This document shows, in pieces, positions 7,223-13,164 of a stretch of DNA of 13,164 nucleotides. The DNA is taken from NCBI GenBank assembly GCA_937957895.1, contig CALFEZ010000141.1, positions 1 through 13,164 on the forward strand, read 5' to 3'. The notes below the pieces were generated by a model, which worked only from the letters and a program-made list of their open reading frames with translations, was not told where the DNA came from and searched no databases. The number at the start of each line of letters is the position of its first letter. Position 1 is the stretch's first letter. Origin of the DNA: an uncultured Erysipelotrichaceae bacterium. GTDB lineage: Bacteria > Bacillota_I > Bacilli_A > Erysipelotrichales > Erysipelotrichaceae. A program made the position numbers and the translations under genes.

Positions 7223-8077
7223 ATGAGCAAGATAGCGATACTGACAGATTCAGGTAGTGCACTTGATGCAGAAGAAGCGAAAGCATTGGGGATCTATGTC
7301 ATTCCATTGCAGGTGATGATCGATAACAAGGCATATGAGGATGGTGTCACCATCACGACTTCACAATTGATCGAACAACTCAAAAATCATAAACTTCCAA
7401 AAACATCAACTCCAACATTGGCAAGCATTCTTGCGATGATCGATAAGATCATGGCAGACGGTCATGATGAGATCATTGCGGTTCCGCTGTCACGCAATCT
7501 TTCATCAACCCAGGATTACCTGATCCAGGCTGCCAAAGAAAAGGGCATCAAGATCACGATGATCGAGGTATACTCAACATTGATGTTGCAGCAGGTCATC
7601 GCCAAAAAAGCGAAGTTACTGGTGGATCAGGGATTGGATGCAGAAGCGATCAAGGAAAGATTGGTTGATGTGATAACAAGATCATACACTTTGATCATGC
7701 CCTCTGATCTGGAGCATTTAAAAGCAGGAGGCCGATTGACACCGGCAGCAGCTTCACTGGCTAAACTGTTCAAGATCAGACCTATTCTGCATTTGGGAGT
7801 TGAAACTGAAGGCAAAGTGGATGTTTTTGATAAAGTCAGGACCGATAAAAAAGCGATTCAACTTGCTGTTAAGACACTCAAAAAACGTTTTGGCGATAAA
7901 GAGGTCGCCATGTACGTCCTGCACTGCGATGCACCAATGAAAGCATCAGAAACCAAAGACATGCTCATCGATGCCGGATTTGATGCCAATGAAATCATCA
8001 TCGATGATATCGTTGCTGTCATCGCCAGTCATACGGGGCTTGGTTGTGTGGGTATCCAAATGATTGAAAAAGCTTGA
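7223..8077 (+). CDS. DegV family protein (second copy, FakB-like)
   Basis: DegV protein of 284 residues, expected to bind a fatty acid in the cytoplasm. Motifs: IAILTDSGSAL at the N-terminus, TSTPT at about 61-65 in place of the usual TSQPS, 'PLSRNLSSTQDYLIQAA' at the second ligand loop, 'LKAGGRLTPAAASLAKLFKIRPIL' at the domain junction and SHTGLGC at about 269-275. The start is fixed by AAAGGAGG at 7208-7215, seven bases before ATG; thirteen codons of open frame upstream are ignored. It is clearly diverged from the DegV protein encoded at 5744-6592, so it is a paralogue with perhaps a different chain-length or unsaturation preference (the FakB1/FakB2 situation), not a recent duplicate. Its stop codon lies inside the terminator stem. 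Confidence 0.92.
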   Translation: MSKIAILTDSGSALDAEEAKALGIYVIPLQVMIDNKAYEDGVTITTSQLIEQLKNHKLPKTSTPTLASILAMIDKIMADGHDEIIAVPLSRNLSSTQDYLIQAAKEKGIKITMIEVYSTLMLQQVIAKKAKLLVDQGLDAEAIKERLVDVITRSYTLIMPSDLEHLKAGGRLTPAAASLAKLFKIRPILHLGVETEGKVDVFDKVRTDKKAIQLAVKTLKKRFGDKEVAMYVLHCDAPMKASETKDMLIDAGFDANEIIIDDIVAVIASHTGLGCVGIQMIEKA

Positions 8078-8097
8078 TGATCACATCAAGCTTTTAT
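8068..8097 (+). terminator. Intrinsic terminator between the second DegV gene and the arsR-like gene, bidirectional
   Basis: Perfect 12-bp stem AAAAGCTTGATG (8068-8079) / CATCAAGCTTTT (8084-8095) with loop ATCA. The TGA stop of the DegV gene (8075-8077) is within the left arm. The complement also ends in a T-run, so it can stop the leftward arsR-like transcript, which ends at 8127. Confidence 0.85.
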
Positions 8098-8126
8098 TTG
8101 TCAAGATATAACTAAGATGTTTGAAT

Positions 8127-8423
8127 CTATCGGCATGCCTTATTGCAAGCATCGATCACTTCTTGAGATAGATCCAAGACACTCTGTAGCTCAACGACCA
8201 GATCCGTGTTGAGTGAGTACCGATGCCAGATACCATCCTTACGCACATTGACCAAACCACATGAGGCCATTTTTTTTAAATGAAAAGACAATGTGGGTTG
8301 ACTGATGTCGAGATGTGAGAGAAAATCACAGGCGCATACTTCTTTGTCTCTTAATTGTTTGAATATTTCAAATCGAACGGGATCACCCAAAGCTTTGAAA
8401 CATTCGACCATTCGTTGATCCAT
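8127..8423 (-). CDS. ArsR/SmtB-family winged-helix repressor with CxC motif
   Basis: Small dimeric DNA-binding repressor of 98 residues. The winged helix runs through about 8-72, with recognition helix region ISQPTLSFHLKKM at about 40-52 and the wing at about 60-70 (RKDGIWHRYSL). In the helix before it is EVCACDF with C30 and C32, the same spacing as the ELCVCDL As(III)/Sb(III) site of classical ArsR; further Cys are C55, C93 and C97 (CNKAC at the C-terminus). This suggests a soft-metal or thiol-reactive inducer, but no arsenic gene is nearby. Start set at the ATG preceded by GGAGGTG; the ATG four codons earlier overlaps that signal. It is divergent from the membrane protein gene at 8584-9387, with which it probably shares operators. 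Confidence 0.92.
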   Translation of the reverse strand: MDQRMVECFKALGDPVRFEIFKQLRDKEVCACDFLSHLDISQPTLSFHLKKMASCGLVNVRKDGIWHRYSLNTDLVVELQSVLDLSQEVIDACNKACR

Positions 8424-8454
8424 ACACACCTCCATGATCCATATGTTTTAATAT

Positions 8455-8483
8455 AGCATAGAAAATAAGTTGTATAAAGGCAA
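8455..8483 (-). promoter_or_regulatory. Promoter of the arsR-like gene
   Basis: On the minus strand, TTGCCT (complement of 8478-8483) and TATGCT (complement of 8455-8460) with a 17-base spacer, about 32 bases upstream of the ATG. The spacer is occupied by one copy of the repeated motif described at 8465-8480, as expected for autoregulation. Confidence 0.5.
8465..8480 (+). promoter_or_regulatory. Putative repressor operator, copy 1
   Basis: ATAAGTTGTATAAAGG. It resembles copies at 8502-8517 (inverted) and 8545-8557 and covers the -35/-10 interval of the leftward arsR-like promoter. Operator function is inferred from position and repetition. Confidence 0.45.
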
Positions 8484-8501
8484 GGGGATGTGAGGATTTT
8501 T

Positions 8502-8517
8502 CCTTGTACAAACTTAT
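8502..8517 (-). promoter_or_regulatory. Putative repressor operator, copy 2
   Basis: The minus strand reads ATAAGTTTGTACAAGG, containing the palindrome TTGTACAA. It lies between the two promoters. With copy 3 it makes a perfect 8-bp inverted repeat ACAAACTT (8508-8515, allowing for one-base phase choice) / AAGTTTGT. Confidence 0.45.
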
Positions 8518-8544
8518 GAAGAAGATTGTTGCTATGATACATGA

Positions 8545-8557
8545 AAGTTTGTGCTAA
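8545..8557 (+). promoter_or_regulatory. Putative repressor operator, copy 3
   Basis: AAGTTTGTGCTAA, sharing AAGTTTGT with copy 2. It overlaps the extended -10 of the rightward promoter, so a bound protein would block RNA polymerase there. Confidence 0.45.
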
Positions 8558-8560
8558 AAT
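8552..8560 (+). promoter_or_regulatory. Extended -10 promoter of the membrane protein gene
   Basis: TG-C-TAAAAT, an extended -10 element 24 bases before the ATG. No good -35 is present at 17 bases (CTATGA), consistent with an extended -10 promoter. GGGG follows before the start codon. Confidence 0.5.
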
Positions 8561-8583
8561 TATCATATGAAAGGGGAATGAAC

Positions 8584-9387
8584 ATGGTATATCTTGAAAG
8601 AGCGATTAAGTTTACGATCAAACACTACTTGATCCTGGTCCCCATGCTTGCGGCCGCTGTCATCGTCAGCTTGGCATCAAGGACAGGAAGCACTTCGCTG
8701 CTGAATCAATGGCAGTCGATCTCAGGTGCACTTACCAACGGTGATGTTGGATTTGAGGATATCGGGCCAACACTGCAGGTGCTTTCTTCGGCAGCCTTGG
8801 GTGGTGGTATTTTAGCAACGGTGTTCACGTTTGTCACACAACCGATGACAGCAGGTCTTATCAAAAAAGGATTGACTGAAAAACAAGTGAATTTTGATGA
8901 CTTTATGCCGGCTTTTAGCGAAAATATCGTCAAATATCTTATGTTTTTTATTGGTCGTTTTGTTTTGATAGCTGTTTTGACATTGATCGGTATATTAGGT
9001 CTTATCGTAGTGATCATGCTTGCCTTTGCTCTTGGAGAGGCTGGCAGTGTTTTGGTGCTGATCGGAGTGTTGGCACTGGTGGCAGTGATTTTCATCATTT
9101 CAGTCTTGATGTCATTTTGGTTTGCGGCCATGGTGTTGGATGATCTTGATGTCATCGATGGATTGAAACGTTCCATCAAAGTAGCAAAGAAATGTTTCTG
9201 GACGTTGTTTTTCATCAGCATCTTGATTTCGATCGTTGCAGGAATCGTTGGCTTGATCTTCAACATATTTGCTTTTATTCCGCTGCTAGGGGCGATCTTG
9301 ATCGCACTTGGACCAACGATTGGTTCTGTTTTGCAGATCGTGTTTGCTTTTGATCTGTATCAGGATAAAAAGCAATTGGTGATCTGA
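8584..9387 (+). CDS. Multi-pass membrane protein of unknown function (DUF4013/DUF975-like pattern)
   Basis: Protein of 267 residues with about six hydrophobic segments: one near the N-terminus (about 14-33), then a soluble-looking loop, further segments at about 65-90, 112-140 and 155-185, and two near the C-terminus. The stretch 'FWFAAMVLDDLDVIDGLKRSIKVAKKCFWTLFFISILI' resembles the conserved core of bacterial integral membrane families such as DUF4013, DUF975 or the membrane domain of glycerophosphodiester phosphodiesterases (acidic 'D...GL.RS...K..FW' pattern). I cannot assign a family firmly. The start is chosen seven bases after AAGGGGA; an upstream GTG in frame lies in the -10 box and cannot be real. 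It is transcribed divergently from the ArsR-family gene, which is likely its regulator. Confidence 0.8.
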   Translation: MVYLERAIKFTIKHYLILVPMLAAAVIVSLASRTGSTSLLNQWQSISGALTNGDVGFEDIGPTLQVLSSAALGGGILATVFTFVTQPMTAGLIKKGLTEKQVNFDDFMPAFSENIVKYLMFFIGRFVLIAVLTLIGILGLIVVIMLAFALGEAGSVLVLIGVLALVAVIFIISVLMSFWFAAMVLDDLDVIDGLKRSIKVAKKCFWTLFFISILISIVAGIVGLIFNIFAFIPLLGAILIALGPTIGSVLQIVFAFDLYQDKKQLVI

Positions 9388-9399
9388 TCCAAATCGTTT

Positions 9400-9428
9400 A
9401 AAAAGAAGCATCTCAGATGCTTCTTTTT
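9400..9428. terminator. Bidirectional intrinsic terminator between convergent genes
   Basis: Perfect 13-bp stem AAAAAGAAGCATC (9400-9412) / GATGCTTCTTTTT (9416-9428) with loop TCA, A-run on one side and T-run on the other, thus usable by both the rightward membrane protein gene and the leftward small membrane protein gene. The TAA stop of the latter (complement of 9427-9429) overlaps its edge. Confidence 0.88.
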
Positions 9429-9765
9429 ATGTGCGAATGGATGCTTTTTTCCCCAGAAAAAATGTTGTTGGATCATTGTTGCTGGTACTTGCTGCATAAA
9501 GGACATAAACACTGCCTGTCAAAAAACCAAAGATCATCATTGCACTGATCCATAAGATAGCCAACAAGATGTTTTGTTCACGAAAGGCGATCCAGATCGA
9601 AAACAAGATAAACCCTGTGTAAAGATCCACCAACGAAACGATCCCCCATGGATTTTGCATAATCAATGCTCCATCTTCAAAAAAATCTCCAACCGTAAAC
9701 CCATAAAACAAAATAGCACTCATCGCAAGGATGCCCAAAACAGCCAATAGTTTCGTGATTTTCAT
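9427..9765 (-). CDS. Small membrane protein, DUF1475-like
   Basis: Protein of 112 residues with three hydrophobic helices: about 5-23, 44-62 and 69-92. The core 'NPWGIVSLVDLYTGFILFSIWIAFRE' followed by 'ILLAILWISAMMIFGFLTGSVYVLYAA' is the pattern I associate with DUF1475, small inner-membrane proteins of unknown role. A good AAGGAG lies 7-8 bases upstream of ATG. Immediately upstream of that site is a 17-base palindrome (9780-9796). It is flanked by the terminator of the GNAT gene on its upstream side, so it is a single-gene unit with its own promoter. Confidence 0.8.
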   Translation of the reverse strand: MKITKLLAVLGILAMSAILFYGFTVGDFFEDGALIMQNPWGIVSLVDLYTGFILFSIWIAFREQNILLAILWISAMMIFGFLTGSVYVLYAASTSNNDPTTFFLGKKASIRT

Positions 9766-9779
9766 AGATATACTCCTTT

Positions 9780-9796
9780 TTGATATTTTATATCAA
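9780..9796. promoter_or_regulatory. 17-base palindrome upstream of the DUF1475-like gene
   Basis: TTGATAT (9780-9786), central TTT, ATATCAA (9790-9796): 7-bp perfect arms. On the minus strand it overlaps a possible -10 (TATAAA) and abuts the AAGGAG ribosome binding site, so it could be an operator or an mRNA hairpin controlling translation. No matching -35 was found. Confidence 0.4.
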
Positions 9797-9824
9797 CATT
9801 CGTTGCTTTGCTATTGTGGCGCAC

Positions 9825-9847
9825 AAAAAAACATCCTTTCGGATGTT
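9825..9847 (-). terminator. GAAA-tetraloop terminator of the imino-acid oxidation operon
   Basis: On the minus strand AACATCC-GAAA-GGATGTT followed by T residues (complement of 9825-9831): a 7-bp stem closed by a stable GNRA loop. The TAA stop of the GNAT gene (complement of 9846-9848) is built into the left arm. Confidence 0.85.
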
Positions 9848-10379
9848 ACTTTTGGATGTGGGATCGTAGTCTTTCGATAAGATCTTCCTTATCAAAGACA
9901 AAGACATCGACGATCATCTGTCCATCACATTGCATTTCTTGACGGAGGACACTTCCGTTGAGTTTAAGATAATAAGCATTGGAAGGTGCATAGTGATGAT
10001 TGTAGAGGACGACTTTGTCACAGTCTCGATATGCAGGTTGAGTGATCAAATGATAAAAGAGATTGGATCCAAGCTTCTTGCTTCGATAATTTTTGTTCAC
10101 CCAAAGTCCGTTGATCTCAACAGCTGACTTACCCCCATCGACCTCATCAGCAAAACTGCTGAATCCGGTTGCGATAAGTTTTCGATCTTCATAATACCCA
10201 AGCAACGTGCGTTTGTCATCATGTTCTGCTTCGCGATAACGCCAATTGGTCCAAAAGTGCAGCTCTGTCTGATAGTTCAACGGCCACACAAGTTTACCGG
10301 CCAATTCCTCTTCCCAACAGTCCAGTTTGAGTGTGATCGCCTGATCCATGTCTTTTTCATAAAGGTGTTTTAGTTCCAT
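9846..10379 (-). CDS. GNAT family N-acetyltransferase
   Basis: Protein of 177 residues with the GNAT layout: N-terminal helices (about 5-48), strands around 57-74 (LLGYYEDRKLIATGFS), the acetyl-CoA-binding motif region at about 89-108 (INGLWVNKNYRSKKLGSNLF, a degenerate R-x-x-x-x-G version), then 'DKVVLYNHHYAPSNAYYLKLNGSVL' typical of motif B. It would transfer an acetyl group from acetyl-CoA to an amine; the substrate is unknown. It begins 23 bases after the P5C dehydrogenase stop, with GGGGGA as ribosome binding site, and no terminator between, so it is the last gene of that operon. A role in acetylating an amino acid or by-product of the pathway is only a guess. Confidence 0.85.
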   Translation of the reverse strand: MELKHLYEKDMDQAITLKLDCWEEELAGKLVWPLNYQTELHFWTNWRYREAEHDDKRTLLGYYEDRKLIATGFSSFADEVDGGKSAVEINGLWVNKNYRSKKLGSNLFYHLITQPAYRDCDKVVLYNHHYAPSNAYYLKLNGSVLRQEMQCDGQMIVDVFVFDKEDLIERLRSHIQK

Positions 10380-10402
10380 GATTCCCCCAAGATGTCATTA
10401 TG

Positions 10403-11959
10403 TCAAAACTGCTCGGTAATCGATTTACCTTGCATGTGCAACACCAGATAATCCGGTCCACCTGCTTTTGAATCGGTCCCGCTCATATTAAATCCACCAA
10501 AAGGTTGATAACCTACGATGGCTCCGGTGCATTTGCGATTGAAATACAGATTGCCGACATGGAAATCATGTCGTGCTTTTTCCAGATTGGCTCGATTGTT
10601 GGAAATAACAGAACCGGTCAAGCCAAACTCGGTGTTGTTGGCGACATCGATTGCCTCATCGAAGTCTTTTACTTTACAGATTGCCAAGATCGGTCCAAAG
10701 ATCTCCTCCTGCATAAGGGTTGAATAAGGATCCAGATCGACATATACAGTCGGTTGGATAAACCATCCGGTAGTTTGATCGGCTTTTCCTCCCGTAAGTA
10801 AACGGCCTTCCTTTTCTCCTATCTCAAAATATGACGTAATTTTGTTAAAAGCACCCTGATCATTGACAGGACCCATGAAATGATCGAAAGACTGAGGATC
10901 ACCCACTGTAAGCGATTCTGTCAATGTTTTGATCTTATCCAGCATCACATCATACACCTCTTCCAGTATGATAGCCCGAGAACAAGCACTGCATTTTTGT
11001 CCGCTAAATCCAAATGCTGATTTCACGATCGCATCGGCAGCCAAATCCAGATCGGCATCTTTATCGACGACAATGGCATCTTTGCCACCCATCTCAGCGA
11101 TCACTCGTTTTAGCCAGATTTGTCCGGGATGCACTTTGGCTGCTTTTTCATAGATGTTCACACCCACTTCTTTGCTTCCGGTAAATGAAACGAATCGAAT
11201 TTTGGGATGATTGACCAGATAATCTCCGATTTCCGAACCTTTACCGGGCAGAAAACTCAACACACCATTGGGAAGTCCAGCTTCTTCAAGCACTTCCACA
11301 AACTTATAAGCAATGACCTGTGTGGTGCTGGCAGGTTTGAGGATGGCAGTATTGCCTGCGACCAGTGCTGCAGTAGTCATGCCTGTCAAGATCGCCAGCG
11401 GGAAGTTCCACGGAGTGATGATCACTCCGACTCCCAATGGGATATAGCGGTATTCATTGCGTTCAAGATCACGACGCGATAAAACGGTATCATCGATACG
11501 TTCCAACTGCAGCATCTGACGCCCATAATACTCCAAAAAATCGATGGCTTCAGCGATGTCACCATCTGCTTCCAACCATGGTTTTCCTGCTTCGATGGTC
11601 AAAAGGGCATTGAACTCGAAACGACGCTTACGGATGATATTGGCTGCTTTGAAAAGCACGTCTGCCCGAAAGCTTGCCGGAGTCTTTTTCCAGGTTTCAA
11701 ACCTTTTAAGTGCGGTGTCGATCGCCATGTCGGCTTCTTTGATCGAAGCTTGAGAGATCCTTCCCACGATCTCTGAGTGGATGGCGGGATTGACGGAAAT
11801 GTATCTTTGATCGGTTGCGATCCGATTTCCATCGATGATCAGATCATACTCTTTGTTGAGATAAGATCGCACCAATGCCAATCCTTTTTCGTACTTTTTT
11901 ACGTTGACAGGATCTGCATAATTCAGGATAGGTTCGGTTTTGTAACTATAGATAGCCAT
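10403..11959 (-). CDS. rocA: L-glutamate gamma-semialdehyde (delta-1-pyrroline-5-carboxylate) dehydrogenase
   Basis: Cytoplasmic aldehyde dehydrogenase of 518 residues, the expected size for the monofunctional RocA/PruA type (about 515). It oxidises glutamate semialdehyde, the open form of P5C, to glutamate with NAD(P)+. The N-terminus 'Y..EP..NYADP' and '[10 protein letters not shown]' are typical of P5C dehydrogenases. Catalytic elements are complete: N185 in TPWNFPLA, E289 in [12 protein letters not shown]323 in [12 protein letters not shown], and the 'EEIFGPIL' and '[20 protein letters not shown]' segments near the C-terminus. Start set at ATG 11959 (AGAGAG eight bases upstream); a GTG three codons earlier overlaps that signal. 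It lies 19 bases after the FAD oxidoreductase gene in the same orientation. Confidence 0.95.
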   Translation of the reverse strand: MAIYSYKTEPILNYADPVNVKKYEKGLALVRSYLNKEYDLIIDGNRIATDQRYISVNPAIHSEIVGRISQASIKEADMAIDTALKRFETWKKTPASFRADVLFKAANIIRKRRFEFNALLTIEAGKPWLEADGDIAEAIDFLEYYGRQMLQLERIDDTVLSRRDLERNEYRYIPLGVGVIITPWNFPLAILTGMTTAALVAGNTAILKPASTTQVIAYKFVEVLEEAGLPNGVLSFLPGKGSEIGDYLVNHPKIRFVSFTGSKEVGVNIYEKAAKVHPGQIWLKRVIAEMGGKDAIVVDKDADLDLAADAIVKSAFGFSGQKCSACSRAIILEEVYDVMLDKIKTLTESLTVGDPQSFDHFMGPVNDQGAFNKITSYFEIGEKEGRLLTGGKADQTTGWFIQPTVYVDLDPYSTLMQEEIFGPILAICKVKDFDEAIDVANNTEFGLTGSVISNNRANLEKARHDFHVGNLYFNRKCTGAIVGYQPFGGFNMSGTDSKAGGPDYLVLHMQGKSITEQF

Positions 11960-11978
11960 TGTTTTCACTCTCTTTCTG

Positions 11979-13124
11979 TTATACGACGGATTGTTCTATG
12001 TCCATCTCTTTGATATCTTTGAATCTCTCGATCGACAGCGATTCGACATCCATCGAAGGCGTCTGATCAAGGATAATCTCACTAAGCAATAATCCGGTCA
12101 TGGGAGCAAACATAAACCCATGCCCGCTAAATCCACAAGCCATATAAAACCCCTTGACGTATTTGCTGTCACTGATGATCGGTTGTCGATCAGGAGATAG
12201 GTTGTATGATCCACCCCATTGACGGACTACTCGAAGCTGTCCTATCTTAGGAAGAAGTTCTACCACTGTGCTAGCCATCTCCGTCAAAAACTCGGGAGTG
12301 GAACCAATATCGTGTCCTTTTTTGACATGGGGATCGGAACGACCCATCAAAAAGGCACCATGGGGGACTTGTTGGCAATAAATGTTTTTTGAAAAAGAGA
12401 TGACCATGGGTCCCTGAAACTTCTCCACCGGTTCGGTTGCCAGTATCTCATGGTTTTCAGAATAGACCGGGATGTCAAGTTCGACCATGTTGCCCACTTC
12501 TTGAGCATACCCTCCGGCAGCATTGACGACTTTGCTGGCATGATAAATCCCTTTATCGGTAGTGATCTCAAAGTCATACGGATCGTTGTATAAAATGGCT
12601 TTCACTTCTTCATAAAACGAGAAAGTGACTCCAAGTCGTTTGGCAGCAAGATAGTATGCTTCACTGGTCTTAAATGGATTGAGATGACCATCCGTCTGAT
12701 TGAATGTCGCGCTTAAAAAGGCATTTGGATTAAGATGAGGGACGATCTTCATAGCTTCTTCTTTGTTTAAAAAGACAGACGGTATCCCACATTCGTTTTG
12801 AAGAGCAACGTTCTTTCTAAACTGTTGTTCTTCCTGTGGGGTCGTGGCAACGATCAAATATCCTTCCTGCTTGAACTCAAGGTCATCGTACTGCAGGATC
12901 TCATGTGCTTTTTCAAAGAAATCGATACTTGCTTTGGCAAGCAGACAGTTTTGTTTGGTAGCCCATTGTTGGCGTACACCTGCTCCGCATCGCCCCGTAG
13001 CACCGTTGGTAAAATAACCCTTGTCGATGACATGGATGTTTTTGACACCTTTAACTGCCAGGTTATGGGCGATGCTAAGGCCACTGATCCCGGCACCGAT
13101 GATCAAGATATCAACGTGTTTCAT
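11979..13124 (-). CDS. FAD-dependent oxidoreductase, sarcosine oxidase beta/HcnC-like (probable proline or imino-acid dehydrogenase subunit)
   Basis: Flavoprotein of 381 residues of the DAO (D-amino acid oxidase) superfamily. The Rossmann motif [18 protein letters not shown] (about 5-22) binds FAD with acidic residue D34 ending strand 2. [14 protein letters not shown] at about 41-54 is the hallmark of the sarcosine oxidase beta, HcnC and multi-subunit proline/hydroxyproline dehydrogenase group. The C-terminal [15 protein letters not shown] (about 330-344) closes the flavin site. These enzymes oxidise secondary amines or imino acids and usually work with an alpha subunit and a small iron-sulfur protein. 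The neighbouring P5C dehydrogenase makes L-proline the most natural substrate; hydroxyproline, sarcosine or glycine remain possible. GGAGAG precedes ATG by 5 bases, and the start overlaps the end of the preceding gene. Confidence 0.9.
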   Translation of the reverse strand: MKHVDILIIGAGISGLSIAHNLAVKGVKNIHVIDKGYFTNGATGRCGAGVRQQWATKQNCLLAKASIDFFEKAHEILQYDDLEFKQEGYLIVATTPQEEQQFRKNVALQNECGIPSVFLNKEEAMKIVPHLNPNAFLSATFNQTDGHLNPFKTSEAYYLAAKRLGVTFSFYEEVKAILYNDPYDFEITTDKGIYHASKVVNAAGGYAQEVGNMVELDIPVYSENHEILATEPVEKFQGPMVISFSKNIYCQQVPHGAFLMGRSDPHVKKGHDIGSTPEFLTEMASTVVELLPKIGQLRVVRQWGGSYNLSPDRQPIISDSKYVKGFYMACGFSGHGFMFAPMTGLLLSEIILDQTPSMDVESLSIERFKDIKEMDIEQSVV

Positions 13125-13164
13125 CCGACTCTCCGGCGATGGCTTTTAATGGCACACCCACAAT
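13111..13164 (-). CDS. C-terminal end of an upstream operon gene (possible partner subunit), partial
   Basis: Reading leftwards into the window, one frame gives [17 protein letters not shown] and then stops, overlapping the FAD gene start by 14 bases. Its 'PLKAI' end is reminiscent of the 'RPPxxPxxL' tail of the alpha subunit of HcnB/opine-oxidase-type dehydrogenases, which would suit the operon, but 17 residues are too few for a family call. Another open frame ends in an ATGA overlap with the FAD gene ([13 protein letters not shown]); it looks less like natural protein. Either way a coupled upstream gene is probable. Confidence 0.4.
   Translation of the reverse strand: MVGVPLKAIAGESDETR

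Noticed and set aside
8127..8423. Arsenic resistance locus
   Set aside because: Only the ArsR-type regulator is present; no arsenite pump, arsenate reductase or metallochaperone is in the window.
8706..9266. A 186-codon open frame on the minus strand inside the membrane protein gene
   Set aside because: Its composition (many Ile, Lys, Thr, Asn, Pro) is what the complement of a hydrophobic coding frame gives. There is no start signal or family motif, and the plus-strand frame has promoter, ribosome binding site and terminator.
1..13164. CRISPR arrays, insertion sequences, prophage or integrative elements
   Set aside because: No regularly spaced direct repeats, transposase, integrase or phage structural genes were seen on either strand.

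Overview
The window looks like chromosomal DNA of a Bacillota-type (low to middle GC, roughly 40-45% by eye) bacterium. The support is indirect: strong AGGAG-type ribosome binding sites, short A/T-flanked intrinsic terminators, many families common in Firmicutes (two DegV proteins, an ArlRS-like two-component pair, a DUF4342 protein, a RocA-type P5C dehydrogenase), and UGA used as a normal stop. I cannot name the genus. There are no rRNA or tRNA genes, no CRISPR array, no transposase and no phage genes, so this reads as ordinary core/accessory chromosome and not as an island.

Layout, left to right. 1-1975 (+): a polar amino acid ABC importer operon (substrate-binding protein cut by the window edge, permease, ATPase) with almost no spacing, ending in an intrinsic terminator. 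1986-5634 (-): a tightly packed unit read leftwards, DUF4342 membrane protein -> OmpR-type response regulator -> sensor kinase -> patatin-like phospholipase. 5744-6939 (-): a DegV lipid-binding protein preceded by a small lipoprotein. 7223-8077 (+): a second DegV protein. 8127-8423 (-): an ArsR-family repressor with a CxC metal-type motif, divergent from 8584-9387 (+), a multi-pass membrane protein. 9427-9765 (-): a small DUF1475-type membrane protein. 9846-13164 (-): an operon with the end of an unidentified upstream gene, an FAD amine/imino-acid dehydrogenase subunit, delta-1-pyrroline-5-carboxylate dehydrogenase and a GNAT acetyltransferase, closed by a GAAA-tetraloop terminator.

How they fit together. 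The right-hand operon most likely oxidises proline or a related imino acid to P5C and then to glutamate. The ABC importer could supply amino acids, but nothing ties it to that pathway. The response regulator, kinase, DUF4342 protein and patatin suggest an envelope-stress or lipid-responsive regulon, and the DegV proteins (fatty-acid carriers) also point to lipid metabolism; this is inference from family membership and position.

Most informative non-coding signals: three copies of a related motif placed over both divergent promoters in the arsR/membrane-protein gap; stop codons built into intrinsic terminator hairpins at the ends of several genes; and a roughly four- to five-fold excess of GATC by hand count in two stretches. 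I do not see a clearly new multi-gene system; the best candidates for follow-up are the arsR/membrane-protein pair and the DUF4342-two-component-patatin cluster.
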